64,000 bases of DNA from positions 1 to 64,000 of the forward strand of contig FTLJ01000437.1 in assembly GCA_900155495.1 (NCBI GenBank). The letters are read 5' to 3'. Under the pieces are notes generated by a model. It was given only the letters and a program-made list of their open reading frames with translations. It did no database searches and was not told where the DNA came from. Of this stretch, positions 1-12,045 are shown in pieces (position 1 is the first letter of the stretch; each line of letters starts with the position of its first letter). Both the position numbers and the translations under genes were made by a program. This stretch comes from Porogramme epimiltina. Taxonomy: Eukaryota > Basidiomycota > Agaricomycetes > Polyporales > Polyporaceae.

Positions 1-1239
1 TGGTTCTCGCGTTTGCAGGGTATGGTAAAGAGCCTCGCCCGCTCGCCCGCCCGCCCGCCCACTCGGCGCCCCACCAAGTGCTCCCGCTGCTAGGCTGATC
101 TGGATGGTCCCCAAGGAGGCCCGTACACGGGCGCACACAGGGGCTGGAGCCTGGAGTGAGGGGGGGAGCACCGCATACCCGCCCCGTCCCCCGCCCGACC
201 CCGCTGGCCAGGGCGGCCGCCCGCCCACGGGCGGACGGGCGCGAAGCGTGAGCGCACCCGCTTTCGCCGTCTGGGCTCTCCGGCAGCCGTCGGAGCCCAG
301 GTGAGCGGGAAGGGGTTGGTTGTAGGGGGCGTTACATAGTTGGTTGGGGCGAAAAGGCGACGCTCAGGGGCGCGTTGGAGCGCGAGCGGAGGCCCCCGCC
401 TTCGTCGGTGGCTGTTCGTCCCCACCGGCCCACTTGCGCATCCCTGAGCCTTGAGGGGGCGGAAGGTTCTGCGGATTGTTCTGCGGGGCGACTCGAAAGG
501 GGTCCGGTCGACGCGCTCAGGGTACTACTTAGTGGATGGCGCCGGGGGCTAGAGCGATGCTGGGCAGGACTCGGAGTGGTTGGAGCGCTGGAGGCCGTTC
601 CGGTGACGCAGCCGTTCAAGGTACTGCGGTGCGTATACCTGTAAATGTGGTACGAGCGCGTTGGATGTGTCTCTGCTCACTCTGAAACGGTAGGTGGTAT
701 TCCGAAGGGCTGTGCACCTACGCAAGGAGCCAGAAAAAGTATAAATATGACATGTCAGGATGCCATAGAGCTGGTAGGGTCAGGCACCCTAGTTGCATCG
801 GGCTTAGCACAGAGGGGCGAAGATAATGACTGGATCTGAGACTCACCGACCGACACCACTATTCGCCGGAGTTAGGGGCTCCCCTGTAAGCAGTTCAACT
901 TCCACATCTAGACATATTCACCTCGATCAGGTCGAAGTTCGAACGAGAATTGCAAGCTTGGTCCATCTCTCGCAGTAGAATGCCGAAGGGAACAATAGAC
1001 TGTTCATTCGCTATAGGAGACATCGTCATATAGTACAGACACAGATAGATATCATCATAAAGCAAGAAAAACATACGAATCAGACGTCCACGAACGAAGA
1101 CATGGAGAGCGACAGATAGCACATGACATGCTGTACACCGAGTAGCGTCGATAGAGAAACGAACACGATCTGTGAACATGGAGAGGACAACATCTCGAAC
1201 GGATAAAAAAGGTGTCGGACCAGTACCCGGACTGGTGGC
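1..1239. other. Intergenic or unassigned left edge
   Basis: No reading frame here has the look of an exon: the frames are short, proline/arginine rich and not bounded by convincing splice sites. A short tetranucleotide run of CCCG type lies near positions 40-62. From about 850 to 1239 the sequence becomes less GC rich and is probably the 3' flank of the minus-strand gene that ends at 1240. Confidence 0.4.
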
Positions 1240-4048
1240 TCAAGCAACGATGCGACCACCGAGGCCGGGTGTGCCGGGAGGGAGGGTCTTTCCCGAAGTA
1301 CCCACCCACTCCCAGACGCGCTGCTCATCTCCACCCTCGACCTCCCGGTCATTGGTCTGGACGTTGGTGTTGGCTTCGACGCGGCGCTCTACGCCCTTCC
1401 ACAACCGCTGACGCTCCTTGACACTGTGGACGTCTTGGAGGATCAGGTCACGGAGCTGTAGAGAAGACAAATATGGCCGCGGAACTAGGACCGGGTCCGT
1501 GTGGTGCGCCATCTCCTGGTTACGGAGGGAGTCTAGGGCAATCCTTGCATACGTCGAAGCCTGCTCCTCTTCGAGAGCCTTCCTCGTGCGCCGACGACGC
1601 GCATACAGGACGGTAAGAATGAAGGTCGAAACAGCTATAGATAGTATCGGACCGGTTAGAAGCTGGTCACTAGATCGTATAGCGGCGAACATACCAGAGA
1701 CCGCCAGCCGCCATTCATACCACAGCTCGCGAACCCAGACCCTGGCCTGGCACGGGATGCTCATCACCGGCGTCTCGTGGGATAAGTACCGCTTGCCACT
1801 GGGCTAATATTAGTATGTGTATGTTGTAGTATGTATCACTATGACTTACTCGGTATCTTCCCCCATGAAGACCTTGCTATACTGCAGGATCTCACGAATG
1901 GCTTCGTCAAAGGCATTGTCAAAAGCGGTCATCATACTCGGCTGTATTAGGAGTATTGATATTAGCTCGAAGAATAGCCAGTGTAGCGGGACGTCCAACT
2001 TACAGCTGTCTTCCCCTTCAAGTGCTCTCTAAGCTTCTCCACGTCGATACCCCAGCGCCGAGCTTCCGTAGATTCGTCACCGGTAGGCAGGCCCATCCCG
2101 ACACCCTCGCAAAGCCTGCGACCGCGCTCGTTCGCGAGAATCGAGACGATTGACCGGCCGATGGAGCCAATGTGGCGTTTCCGGAGTGGGTCTTCTACAC
2201 AGCGCGGTGGGAATGCGACCGGGCCCAGTGAAGGTATTCCGTCGAACACGTAGGACAGTACGGAGTGGACCAGGCGGGAAACGTTGGTGTCATTAAGGAC
2301 CGGAGAAGAGCGCGTGTACTTGTGTAGAAGGCCGGTTGGTGTCTCTACAAGCTCTGCGGGCACACGGAGGAAGCCTAGAAGCGGATGGGGGCGCAAGACG
2401 AAGCTGTTCTCGCAGGTGATAGAGGATGACGTGCATGTAGCATGCTTGGGGCAGGGTGTGCATTCATCGGGTGCGATAGACGGGAATATGGGCGGTGGAG
2501 GGCACAGTTCCGGAGTGAAAATGGCGTCATCGTGGTTCCCAGCAGATGAAGGGGTCGCGGAAGGGGTGGGCGTGCTAGAATCCGACTCGTAAAGCGTCGT
2601 GCGGTTCTCGCGGTTGCAGCTTTCAATCGCCAACCTCTTAGCCCTGAAGCCTTCGAGGATAGCATTTGTGCTGGAGCTGGTGTCGCAAAAGCCGATCTGT
2701 GTTGATTCCTGCTTGAACTGGTACGTGACACCAGACAAGGAAATGAGGAGGAGCGTTATTAGAACGCGTGTGACGCTTGGAAGCCAGCCAGAGCCGGGGG
2801 TCTCTTCTGAAGGCTCGGGTTTAGCGAGGGAACCGCCGTCGGCGATGCGTTGTGCTACGGCATTGACAACACCTGTCAATTCCTTCTCCTCTGATTCGTC
2901 CTCTTCTTCATCCGCAGGTACTGCTTCAGCAGACTCCGGCGCAGAAGTGGCCTCGAGGCTTCCACCGTATGGCTCCAGTTCAGGCTCTGGTTCCGGTTCA
3001 GGCTCTGGTTCCGCCTCTTCCTCCTTCAGGTCGCGCACTACGGACAACTGGCGCTTCTGGAACACGGAAGGAGGAAGATCTGGTTCGAAAGCACTTTGTG
3101 GGGGCTTGATAGAGGGGAAACGCTCCTTCTGTTTGCCCTTGTCCTTTGTTGGCGACGAGCTCGTGTCCGGAGGCGCAGACATCGACTTGCGTGTCTTAGG
3201 GAGCGGACGCGCAGGAGCCGACGACTTGCGGGCGCGTGTGCGGACGGGGGAAGGGCGTACCGGAGAGGATGAATCTTGGAATACATTGTTGTCCTCCCAG
3301 CCAGACTCTGGGTCATCAGTCATAGGCAGAGCCGCGCGTCTGGCTTGAGTCCCCGCATCGGCGGCCTGGTAGCAAAACGTTACGGATGGCTTCCCATGAC
3401 ACCGCGACAGTACGTACAGTCTTCTTTGGTCGACCGACCTTGCGGACAACTGGCTCCTCCTCAGGCTCGCTCTCTTCCACAACGGTCGGTTCTGCGTGCC
3501 GCGAGGAAGCTCTCTTCCGGGACGGTCCCCCCATCGTCGGTTCCGCGGTGGCACGACGACGCTTCTGGAGATGGCTGTGGTCAGATGACACTGGTAACCG
3601 ATGTAGGATATTAGGCTCACAGCCGCACTGGGCTCTGGGAGAGGAATCTCCTCGGGGGCGGGGGTCTTGGAGAGGCGTCCGGAACGTCTGACTTTGAGCT
3701 ATGCGCGGATAGATAAGTCGCGGATGGGGGCGCGCACATTAATGGGAGGGCGCGCACCTGTTTCCCCTCGTTAAGTGGCCTACCGGTAACGCCGTCAATG
3801 ATACCGTCCTCGCTAGCGTTGCTGTTCTCGCGCTTGATGCGCTCCTTGGTAAACTTCTTCGCTTTAGGTTTAATCTCTTCATTGAAGACTTGTACGAGCT
3901 TGGGTTTCGTCTGGCTCGAGGGGAAGTTGATGTTATGATGATTGAGCACTCCGCGGAGTTGGGAAATGGTAAGAGTCGATGGGTCAAAGTCCGGCTTGAG
4001 GTATTCGCCGAGCTCGACGACCTGGGCGGACGTGAGGCCGCGCGACAT
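1240..4048 (-). CDS. HeH/LEM and Man1-Src1-C inner nuclear membrane protein
   Basis: Likely ortholog of the fungal Src1/Heh1/Lem2 family, which anchors chromatin at the inner nuclear membrane. Six exons: 4048-3758, 3691-3621, 3574-3418, 3365-2004, 1941-1850 and 1798-1240; together 843 residues in frame. The N-terminus (residues about 8-45, LKPDFDPSTLTISQLRG) is a HeH helix-extension-helix DNA-binding fold. Next comes a long basic/acidic disordered region with a repeated Glu-Pro stretch, then one membrane segment (VLITLLLISLSG). A lumenal region with a CPPPP...CTPCPKHATC cysteine pattern follows, then a second membrane segment (GPILSIAVSTFILTVLY) and the C-terminal Man1-Src1-C domain. The start is the ATG directly before SRGLTSAQVVELGEYL, the usual family start. 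The first acceptor was picked by phase; an alternative donor 22 bases upstream of 3758 is also in phase. The family call is strong; which yeast paralog it matches is not decided. Confidence 0.85.
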
Positions 4049-4607
4049 GATGGGCGGGAAGGCGTGGGGAGCGCGCGGAACGGCGAGCGCGGGGGCGGGA
4101 AGGCGGAGAAGGATGTCGTTGGTGTTCAGGTCGCGGCGCGTCCTGTTCCCACGCGTCATCCTCGCGATAAACAAACACGCGCCGTGCGACACATAGGTCA
4201 CGTGGATAGCACGTCACGCGTCGAGCCCTGGACGAGAGCGCTCGATCTAGACCGGTGAGTAATCTTATCTGATAAGCATATGAACTCAAACCGTTTTACG
4301 CGACCAACGGCCATTAGTGGCTCTTCTCCGCCTTCGCAGCCGTGCCGCAGTCTCTAAAAACATAACCTCAACCCTTCTCTACATAGCCTTTGTTATCATG
4401 CTGTTCATGGGATCTATCCGAACACCGTGAGGGTCCCCGTTCCACGATCGGTAGTATTCGACATACTGACTCCACTCGATAGCCAGACCCGTGGCCATGC
4501 TGAAATGTATATAAGGGCAGGGTGACGGCCGCCGTCTACATCTCGCAACGTCTCACAAACTACCCCCCAACTACTTACTTACCTCTACTTTCACCCTACC
4601 TCTTAAC
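4049..4607. other. Divergent promoter region
   Basis: Sequence shared upstream of the minus-strand HeH/Man1-type gene and the plus-strand O-methyltransferase. Apart from the TATA box listed separately, nothing else was recognised. Confidence 0.5.
4508..4515 (+). promoter_or_regulatory. TATA box of the O-methyltransferase gene
   Basis: TATATAAG sits 92 bases before the ATG at 4608. A pyrimidine-rich stretch with CTCAC and CTAC elements, typical of a fungal transcription start, lies between. The position and sequence fit a core promoter; no other factor sites were identified. Confidence 0.6.
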
Positions 4608-5487
4608 ATGCAGTTCATGCGGGACCCCTCTTCGTACGAGGACTGGGTTCGCTCGGAACAATACCACAACAAGTTCCTCGTCAAGCCCGACGATGCTCTC
4701 GAACACGCCCTTAAGAACAGCGTGGACAGCGGACTGCCCGAGATCGCTGTCAGCATCTCGCAGGGCAAGTTCCTGAACCTCCACGCCCGAGCCATCGGCG
4801 CGAAGCGCGTCCTAGAGGTCGGCACGCTCGGAGGGTAGGTCCTACGCACCCCTTTCATTCGATGTCCCATTTGACAAGATTTCCAGGTACTCCGCCATCT
4901 GGCTCGCGCGAGCCCTCCCAGAGGACGGCGAGCTCGTCACGATGGAGGTCGACGCGAAGCACGCCAAGGTCGGTGTTCTCACATGTCGGCGCCCTGTGTA
5001 CATTCGCTGGCTTTACTCACGTCCCTTCCCCTTCCCAAACTCCAGGTCGCGCAGGCGAACATTGACTACGCGGGCCTCACCTCCAAGGTGAAGATCATGC
5101 TCGGCCCCGCCGTCGAGTCCCTCGCGACGCTCCCCTCGGAGCAGAAGTTCGACCTCGCGTTCATCGACGCGGACAAGGTCAGCAACCTCAGCTACTTCCT
5201 CGAGGCGGAGCGTCTCGTCCGCAAGGGCGGTATCATCGTGAGTACCAACAATCCCCGCGCGCCGCGTCCTGAGATAAGCCGCTGACGGGGTGCGCTCCGC
5301 CTCCCAGATCGTCGACAACGTCATCCGCCAGGGACGCGTTTCCAACCCCGAGGTACACGACGACCCCGAGATGGGTGTGCGCAGGATGCTTGAGCACATC
5401 CAGTCCGACCCGAACGTCGACGCGACGACTATCGCGACCGTCAGCGACAAGGGCTGGGATGGCTTCACGTACGCCATCCGGCTCTAA
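4608..5487 (+). CDS. SAM-dependent O-methyltransferase, family 3 (CCoAOMT-like)
   Basis: Predicted to transfer methyl from S-adenosylmethionine to a small phenolic or catechol-type acceptor; the true substrate cannot be read from sequence. Four exons: 4608-4834, 4887-4968, 5046-5237 and 5308-5487, giving 226 residues, the normal length for this compact family. The SAM-binding motif I is split by the first intron and reads VLEVGTLGGYSAIWLARALP. The acidic motif (LVTMEVDAKHAKVA), the metal-binding-type DLAFIDADK and the final GIIIVDNVIRQGRV strand are all present. The start lies 92 bases after a TATATAAG box; a second Met four codons on (MRDPSS) is an alternative. The protein is cytosolic, with no signal peptide. 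Methylation of lignin-derived aromatics is a reasonable but unproven role in a wood-associated fungus. Confidence 0.9.
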
Positions 5488-6415
5488 GCGCCCCCCCGCG
5501 GATCGTTAAGCCGTGTTGTATCAGTATGTAAGATTCGGGGATCAGGATGAATTGTCATGTATGCACTGTACAAATCAGATTTATATATATACTCGGGATA
5601 TCATGATTACAAGGATGTATTAGGGGGAGGAAGGGGGTAATAGTGCTCACCCAACGGCTGCGGGAGATCGATGCCCCCCTTTCTGTAAGAACAAGTTGAA
5701 CGGGAGGTTTGATCAACAGGCGGCCGCGCCGTACAAACCGAAAGACCGGTTTGCTGACAGGTGAGGTTCCTTGATTACCCACAACCTATGCCGCGTCTCC
5801 AGCCCATTCAAAGTTCAACAGCCTGCGGAATTCAAACGTGTTAGATCGCACAGAAGTGTGGGTGTGGCGCACGAGGCAGTGTGAGCGAGGATTGCGCCTA
5901 CGCACCACGGCAGCTCCCAACCAGTCGGATGTACTGCAATGGCAGCCAATAGCGGCACATCAGAGTCACTCAGTCCACAGAGGCCGTACGCTCATAACAT
6001 CAGATCACACCACTGTACCTTGCGCACACGCGGTATCCCAGGGCCGCGAGCGGCGAACAGGTGTCACACAAGACATGGGGCGTCGAACCTGATGGTATTC
6101 AGTGACTGCCCTAATGGGTGGCGGGTAGGGGGAGGGGGAGTGGGTGTGCCTTTTCCTCGCAAGCGGGAAGTGTAAAGTAAAAAAAAGAGATCACGACGAC
6201 AGCAAGCAATCGAGTGGGAGTCAGAGCCAGAAAGGGTCCGTAAGAGTCCGTGCGCGCACAACAAATAAACACCGGCGTGAAGTAGTGGTATCGTAGCGTG
6301 AAGGTCTACAATGCGTTAGAGGGCCTCGAATAGTCCGAAAGAGCTATCGCTATAGAGGGCGAGGGCACCTGAGTCCATGTTTCATATACACAACGACAGA
6401 ACAGCGTGAACGCGC
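5488..6415. other. Convergent intergenic region
   Basis: Lies between the 3' ends of the O-methyltransferase (+) and the cupredoxin gene (-). It contains AT-rich likely 3' ends (near 5575-5600) and no frame resembling an exon. A G-rich run is present near 6115-6145. Confidence 0.5.
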
Positions 6416-7888
6416 TTAGAAAGCGAGGACGGCGGCCGCAAGGGCGGCGACACCGAGGAGCGCGCTCGACGCGACAGTGGAGGCAGCGCCGTTGGCCTTC
6501 GCAGAGGTCGCGGCAGCGGGAGCAGCGGAGGTGGCAGCGTTGGCAGCAGCCGAGGGGGTGGAAGCAGCAGAGGAGGCGGACGAGGAGCTGTCGACGGCGT
6601 TGTTGACGGTGGCCATGTCAGTGGGGATGACGAGGGGCGTGGTGCCGTCCATCTTGACCGAGCCGTCGTCCTGGATGACCTCCGGGTTGGCACCGAGGAA
6701 CGCACGGGTGTACATGACGTTCTCGAGCGCGAGCGAGTGGGCCCACTCGGGGAGCTGCGCGATGTCGATGTTCGAACCCCAGGTGGTGGCGGCAACGTTG
6801 CCCTTGGTGAGCGTGTTGGTGTACGCCATCATCGCGGCCATGTCAGAGCTGTTGGCGGTGGCGGCGGACATCATCGACGAAGCGGCCTGGAAGCTTGCCG
6901 GGGGGTTGATGACACCGAACATACCCTTCTCGCTGTGGAAGCAGTTAGCATTTAAAGATGCGCCCAAATTGGCGAACGACTAACCAGTGACCGGGGGTAC
7001 CGCAGTAGAAGAAGGTGGGGTTCGTGTCGTTGACAACCTGAGTGAACTCGAAGGGCGCGTTCTGCTCGCCGGAAGCGAAGGGGGCATCGGAGGTCTTGTT
7101 GCAAAGCTCGAGCTGCGACGACTTGGTCACGGTGTGGTTCTTGGCACCCCAGACGAACTTGACGGTGTCACCGACGGACGCGTTGACGGCGAAGGGCATG
7201 TAACGGAGGACACCCTGGGTGGGGGCGACGATGACAGTGTGCGTCGCGCCAGTGCCGCTGGAGCCGTGGTAGCTGCCGTCGTTGGAGTTTGAGCTGTCGG
7301 AAGACGAGGGCGTGTACGACGCGGGGGGAGCGCCGAAGGAGGCAATGCATTCTGAAGATTGACTTGAGCACAGGTATGTGGAGAAAGTCCTGATGGGTAC
7401 TCACGCTGCACGCAGTCGTTGTAGCCAGAGCCACCCCAGTTGTTGCTGCCGGAACCGTAGGTCATGGACGAGTACATGGCGGTCGAGGTCGAGGTCGCCA
7501 GAGCGGAGGAAGTGTCCATGGTGGTCGTCATGTACGCGGAGGTCGAGGTCGACGTGCTGTCGTACATCATGGTGGAACTCGAGCTCGAGGACGAGGAGCT
7601 GTCGTAGGAGTTGCTACCATAGTTGTTGGAGTTGGACGACTTGGAGGAGCTGCTGTCGCAAGAGCTGCCGCTGCAGCCGGAGCTCGAAGAGGAGCTGTCA
7701 TAGGAGCTGCCGCTGTAGCCGCTCGAGCTCGAGGAGCTCGAGGACTTGGAGGAGGAGGAGCTGTCGTAGGAGCTACCGCTGTTGTAGCTGCTGTCGTATG
7801 AGCTCGACGAGCTGGAGTAGTCGTTGGTGGGGGCCGCAACGGCGACACCGACGAGGAAGGCGGCAGAGAGGATGGTGGAGAAACGCAT
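6416..7888 (-). CDS. GPI-anchored serine-rich cupredoxin
   Basis: Secreted, probably cell-wall-attached copper-binding protein of the fungal extracellular serine-rich cupredoxin group. Three exons: 7888-7405, 7351-6985 and 6932-6416, giving 455 residues. The order is a signal peptide (MRFSTILSAAFLVGVAVAA), about 140 residues almost wholly Ser/Tyr/Asp/Gly (SSYDSS-type repeats), a plastocyanin-like domain, a Ser/Ala-rich linker and a hydrophobic GPI-type tail (ALLGVAALAAAVLAF). Likely type I copper ligands are the His of KNHTVT, the Cys of FFYCGTP, the His of TPGH and the Met of KGMFG. The second intron cuts the TPGHC codon, which is restored on splicing. Electron transfer or copper handling at the wall is inferred; no enzyme activity can be assigned. 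Confidence 0.88.
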
Positions 7889-9552
7889 TGCGAAGATCTT
7901 GAGCTAACGAAAGGACCGGAGGGTGTGTCGACTGGGACAAAAAAGGACAGTAGTCAATCTAGACGTTGAATGAGCCTCCCTGAGGATTTGCTGCTAGCGA
8001 GGTCCTGTCAAAGGAGATGATCTGGGGGGCAGGTGAGCACGAAGCGGGCCGGAATGCAGGGACGGGACGGAACGCACCTCGAAAAAACGAAAAAGAAAGA
8101 GAGGAAGACGAGATTCAACTCGACTCCGTAGGAAAGAACGAAGGGGGCGAACGAAAAGGTTGACGGACGGAGGGACGGCTTGGCCGGGAGCTTATATTCG
8201 AGGGGGAGGGGCGTCTCGGGGATGAAGCGTGCCATGGCGACAGATGATCCTGATGCCTTCCTCGCCTTCGCCCTCTCAGACGGACCCAAACGAGCGGCCC
8301 AACGCGGCGTGGTGCTCTCGTCCGCCCAGCCAATGAGCGTGGGGACAGCCGGCGTCCAGCACGATCTGACATGGCCAATGGCCTCGCGACTGCTGTCATC
8401 ACAACTTGCCCTCCCACGCAAAAATACCGCCCTGCCACCCCTGCTGCCTGCCCACTGCCCGATCTCCTCTTCGCAGCGCTCGTCCTGTTCATCACTCCAT
8501 CCCCGACTCCCTCTCCACATCCATCAGCCCTCCAGCTCGTGCTCCCGTCGCCCGTGCGCAGTGCCCTCCACACCCGCCTCTCAGAACAGTCCCCCGCCCC
8601 TCCCCTTCCGCCCACCAGGGACACACCGCATGATCATGATCGTGATGCAAGAACTTCTCTCCCTCCTTACTTATCGCCGGGTCCGCCGCTGTGGGTCCAA
8701 TCCCCCGTGACCAATCCCGGTCCACCCGGTCCTATTCCTCCTCCCGGCTTATCATTCTCCAGTGCCTTGTCCCGTCGTCCTCCCTTACGATACGCCTCGG
8801 CCGTCCACATCTCATTCCTGTCTACCCGTCGCTCTCCCTTCCTGTTCCAACCATTGGACGTGACGTTAGAATGAGACACGATCGCTCAAATCTCATCGCC
8901 GTGTCCAACGCTCGATCGTGAGGCAATGAGCCTGTACACAGCGCTGGCGACAATCACAGACCAGCATCACTCTCTTGACACCGAGGGTCCCGTCTGTCCT
9001 CCCGGCTCCAGTAACCCGGGCGCGCCCAGCACGACAAGCATAGAGCGTTCTCTGAAACGCGCCATCTCCGTATATCGTCAATCAGGCCCGTTTAAGAAGG
9101 GAGCCAATGCCGACCCGGGTGGGGTCCTAAGTTTGGCCTAAGAGGACAAGAAATAGTACACACACGATCTATCACAGCATTGACCGACAAATGACACAGG
9201 ACAGCCCCGAAGCCCCAACCGCCGTTCCAGACCGAACATGATCTGCACGCACTCGCGCACGAGCATCAGCGGCGAGAAAGATAAAATCAGCGCGTGCGGT
9301 CGAGGAACCGAGGACGCAGAAAAATAACCCTTGGTGAGCGGAAGTTACAACCGTCAGAAGCCCGAGAACCAATAAACCATCGGGTCGGGCCCAGCGGAGC
9401 CCCTTAACCTACAGCCGGAACCGGCCGCACACACACGCGTGTGCTGAGGCGTCCTCCGAGCCCAACCCATTCCGATTCCGAATACATCCTCCGCCCGCCG
9501 TCTTCTCGAAACCATCCCCCTGGGGGCCGCCTCGCCGCCTTCCTCCCCCCAA
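7889..9552. other. Long upstream region of the cupredoxin gene
   Basis: 1.66 kb between the start of the minus-strand cupredoxin gene and the 3' end of the Mso1-like gene. Long proline-rich frames on both strands (about 8100-8900) look like composition effects of a pyrimidine-rich promoter, not exons. A possible 5' UTR intron for the cupredoxin transcript runs from a GTGCGT donor near 8080 to a TTAG acceptor near 7902. This is inferred from splice motifs only. Confidence 0.45.
8191..8197 (-). promoter_or_regulatory. Possible TATA box of the cupredoxin gene
   Basis: On the minus strand the bases read ATATAAG, about 300 bases before the cupredoxin ATG. The distance fits if the 5' UTR contains the intron suggested near 7902-8080. 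The element is otherwise unsupported. Confidence 0.35.
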
Positions 9553-11019
9553 TCAAGCGCGCCCGCGCACCCCCGACGGCAAGCCTACCGGTTGCCGCCC
9601 GCGAACGCCGACCGAGGCGCCCAGCGGCGCGGCCTGCGCGCCCCTCGCGCCCGGCCGCGCCGGCATCATCCCGGTCGCCATCCGCGCAGGAGGGGGCGCC
9701 GCCGCGCGTTCGCGGGAGGGCTCGCGCGCGGACCGCGACGGCGGCGGCGCGTACGCCGACGGGGCGTCGGGCTCCTCGTCGGCGAAGCGGAGCGTCGCGC
9801 TGCGTTTCGCGTCGCGCAGCTGGCGGAGGCGCGTCATCGACTTCGTGACGTGCTCCTCGCTGCCGCTGTAGTCGGTGTCGCGGCGGCTGCTACCGCCGCT
9901 GTAGCTGGCGGGGGCTGGGGCGGGGCCCGTGCTCGCCTTGCGGTCGGCGAGGGTGAGCCCGCGCGAGGGGCGCGGCGGTGGGGCCCGCGCGTCTGCGTAC
10001 TCGTACTCGTCGTGGGCCCTGCGGGCGGCCGTGGCGGAGCGTGAGAGGTCCGCAACGCGTGGATCCCGCTCCCGAGCTGGGGCTGCTGGCTCGGGGGCGC
10101 GGCTGCGCAGGCCACGCTCGCGCTCGTCAAAGAGCCACTCGGGGAGGTCTGCGGGCCCGCGAGCCTTCTCTATGTAATAGGCCTTCATGACGCGGGTGAG
10201 GTGGGACTCCTCTCCGGAACCTAGAGGAACACACACGCCACGGGAATATGGAGCGTCAGTCAGGAATGGGAACGTGTGTGGTGGGACGAGTGGGTAAGAT
10301 CGCGACGCACCTTCGCCACCGGCGGGCGTGCCGCTGTACCAGTTGCTCAGGTTACTCGCCACACCGGACAGGCTGCCCCACAGCGACGAGCCAAAGCCGG
10401 CGGGCGTCTTGCCGTCGTCCATTTTGTCGTCCATGTCGCGCGAGTCGAGGCTCGTCCGGGACGACGCCACGCTCTCGGGGGACCGGCCAAACATGTCAGA
10501 CCCGCCCGAGGACGAGGCGGAGTCCGAGAGCGCGTCCGAGCCCCGGCGGTGCGGCTGGTAGTCCATGGAGCGTTGGGATGCGTGAACGGGCCCGCGCGAC
10601 GGGGCGCGGGTGGGGCCGCGCGAGGGCGCACGGGCGGGGAGACCTCGGCCACGCTCCTCCCTCCCCCGTCTGTCCTCCCTGTCTATGGAGGGGCGGGTGC
10701 CCCGTGGGAGGGCAGGGACGGGCGGGGCCTCGGAGCGGGTTGAGTAGCGGGGTTCAGCCCTGCGGTCGAGCGAGCGGGAACGCCCGCCGTTGCCGGAGGG
10801 GTTCGTGGGGAGGCCGGCGAAGGACCGCTGGGTGCGGAGGCCGCGGGGCTGGCTCGGGAGAGACGGCGGCGGAGAGGGGTAGGCGGAGGGTGGCGGACGC
10901 TCGCTCGCGGAGCTGCGCGGGCGAGGGGGGATGTCCTGTCTAAGTTGGCCCCCGGTCGAGACGCGGCCGCGGGGGTTCGTGGGGAGTCCGGCTGCGCTGG
11001 GACGGCGGGGAAGAGACAT
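9553..11019 (-). CDS. Mso1-like Sec1-binding protein (putative)
   Basis: Largely disordered, 458 residues in two exons (11019-10311 and 10220-9553; the 90-base intron is a multiple of three, so the frame stays open through it). The N-terminal third is Pro/Arg/Ser rich and repeats the phrase AGLPTNP twice. The ordered core is roughly residues 215-285: SLWGSLSGVASNLSNWY, then after the intron HLTRVMKAYYIEKARGPADL followed by PEWLFDERE. This tryptophan-led helix followed by a YY..LP.WL segment resembles the Sec1-binding domain of Mso1, a component of exocytic SNARE assembly at the plasma membrane. The C-terminal half has a coiled, basic stretch (KSMTRLRQLRDAKRSATLRF). The family link rests on motif recall rather than a search, so it is moderate; the gene itself is well supported. 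Confidence 0.6.
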   Translation of the reverse strand: MSLPRRPSAAGLPTNPRGRVSTGGQLRQDIPPRPRSSASERPPPSAYPSPPPSLPSQPRGLRTQRSFAGLPTNPSGNGGRSRSLDRRAEPRYSTRSEAPPVPALPRGTRPSIDREDRRGREERGRGLPARAPSRGPTRAPSRGPVHASQRSMDYQPHRRGSDALSDSASSSGGSDMFGRSPESVASSRTSLDSRDMDDKMDDGKTPAGFGSSLWGSLSGVASNLSNWYSGTPAGGEGASRSYPLVPPHTFPFLTDAPYSRGVCVPLGSGEESHLTRVMKAYYIEKARGPADLPEWLFDERERGLRSRAPEPAAPARERDPRVADLSRSATAARRAHDEYEYADARAPPPRPSRGLTLADRKASTGPAPAPASYSGGSSRRDTDYSGSEEHVTKSMTRLRQLRDAKRSATLRFADEEPDAPSAYAPPPSRSAREPSRERAAAPPPARMATGMMPARPGARGAQAAPLGASVGVRGRQPVGLPSGVRGRA

Positions 11020-12045
11020 GAACGTAAGGGTGGTGGCGTGAAGATAGAGTTGTGGGGTGTTGTGTAGCGGGGAGGTGTAATGAACCTGAACTTGAAGCGT
11101 GTCCGGCGCGTCGGGGGAAGCGTTGGCGAGTCAGTCCTGCTGCTGCTGTCGGCGAAGGAAATGGCCAGAACCGCCCAGCGGGTGTAGAAGTGAAAGAGCG
11201 ACTAATACACCGAGGAACTGCAAACCAGACGGGACACGCGGTCAGAAGACCCGCGGACACGGGAGGGGTTTGAGTAGGTGAAGGGAAGCGGGGGACACAC
11301 CGAGCCAACGTTATATCGGAGGAGTGTGGGAGTGCTCGGGGCAGAGGTAGTAACCGTTGACAAACCGGACGCAACTTTGAACTCTTGTTAGGCGGCTGGT
11401 TGACTTCCAACGGACATGCGGCGGCGTAACAGACAGGCGTATGGGACACGGAGGTGTGGGAAAGTGAAAAGTAAGACAAGAGGGGTGACAGGACGTTCAG
11501 TGAACTGCCAGCAGTTCGTCCTAGACCGGCTCTTGGAGGTGAGGGTGGCGGGGACGCCGTGCGAGAGGAGGGGAGGAGGAGGTCAGTGGTTTCGATGGTG
11601 ACTTGACTTTGTAGATGGGCCCATGAGGCCGGCGCCCGGACAGTGGTACACCTGCCGCACGACTGGCAGTGCGCGCCGTCGCAGCGTCATCATGCTCTCC
11701 TTTGCGCACACACGACCCCCGCGATGGCTCGAGATGCGTTTCACGCGTGCTAGCGCACTGTCTGGGATGCCCTGCAAGGTCTCGCGCGGGCCGTGGCCCG
11801 TGGACGGCGTCGGCGGGGCGCACTGGCAGCGCAGGCCCGTGCCTTTGCCGCCGGGAACGTTGGGTCAGCATGCGGCGATGATGACGTGACCGGCCAGTCG
11901 CGACCTCGTCCACTTTTCCGAATACTTTTGAGATTCCGAATACTGGCTCTGTTCATATACCCACCTCGCTGCGCTGCCAGCAATTAGAACTCTCTCTGCT
12001 TCTGAGCATCTTCACGCTCTTTCTCTCTTCCGCCCCTGCTCAAAA
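11020..12045. other. Divergent promoter region (Mso1-like / SQR)
   Basis: About 1 kb between two divergently transcribed genes. No exon-like frame was found. A short CT-rich leader precedes the ATG at 12046. Confidence 0.5.

Noticed and set aside
8115..8874. Proline-rich open frames upstream of the cupredoxin gene
   Set aside because: Overlapping frames on both strands of a pyrimidine-rich promoter, without splice sites, domains or plausible starts.
9592..10943. Plus-strand Arg/Ala-rich open frames opposite the Mso1-like gene
   Set aside because: Mirror frames of a GC-rich coding strand; the minus strand shows the conserved domain and a clean intron.
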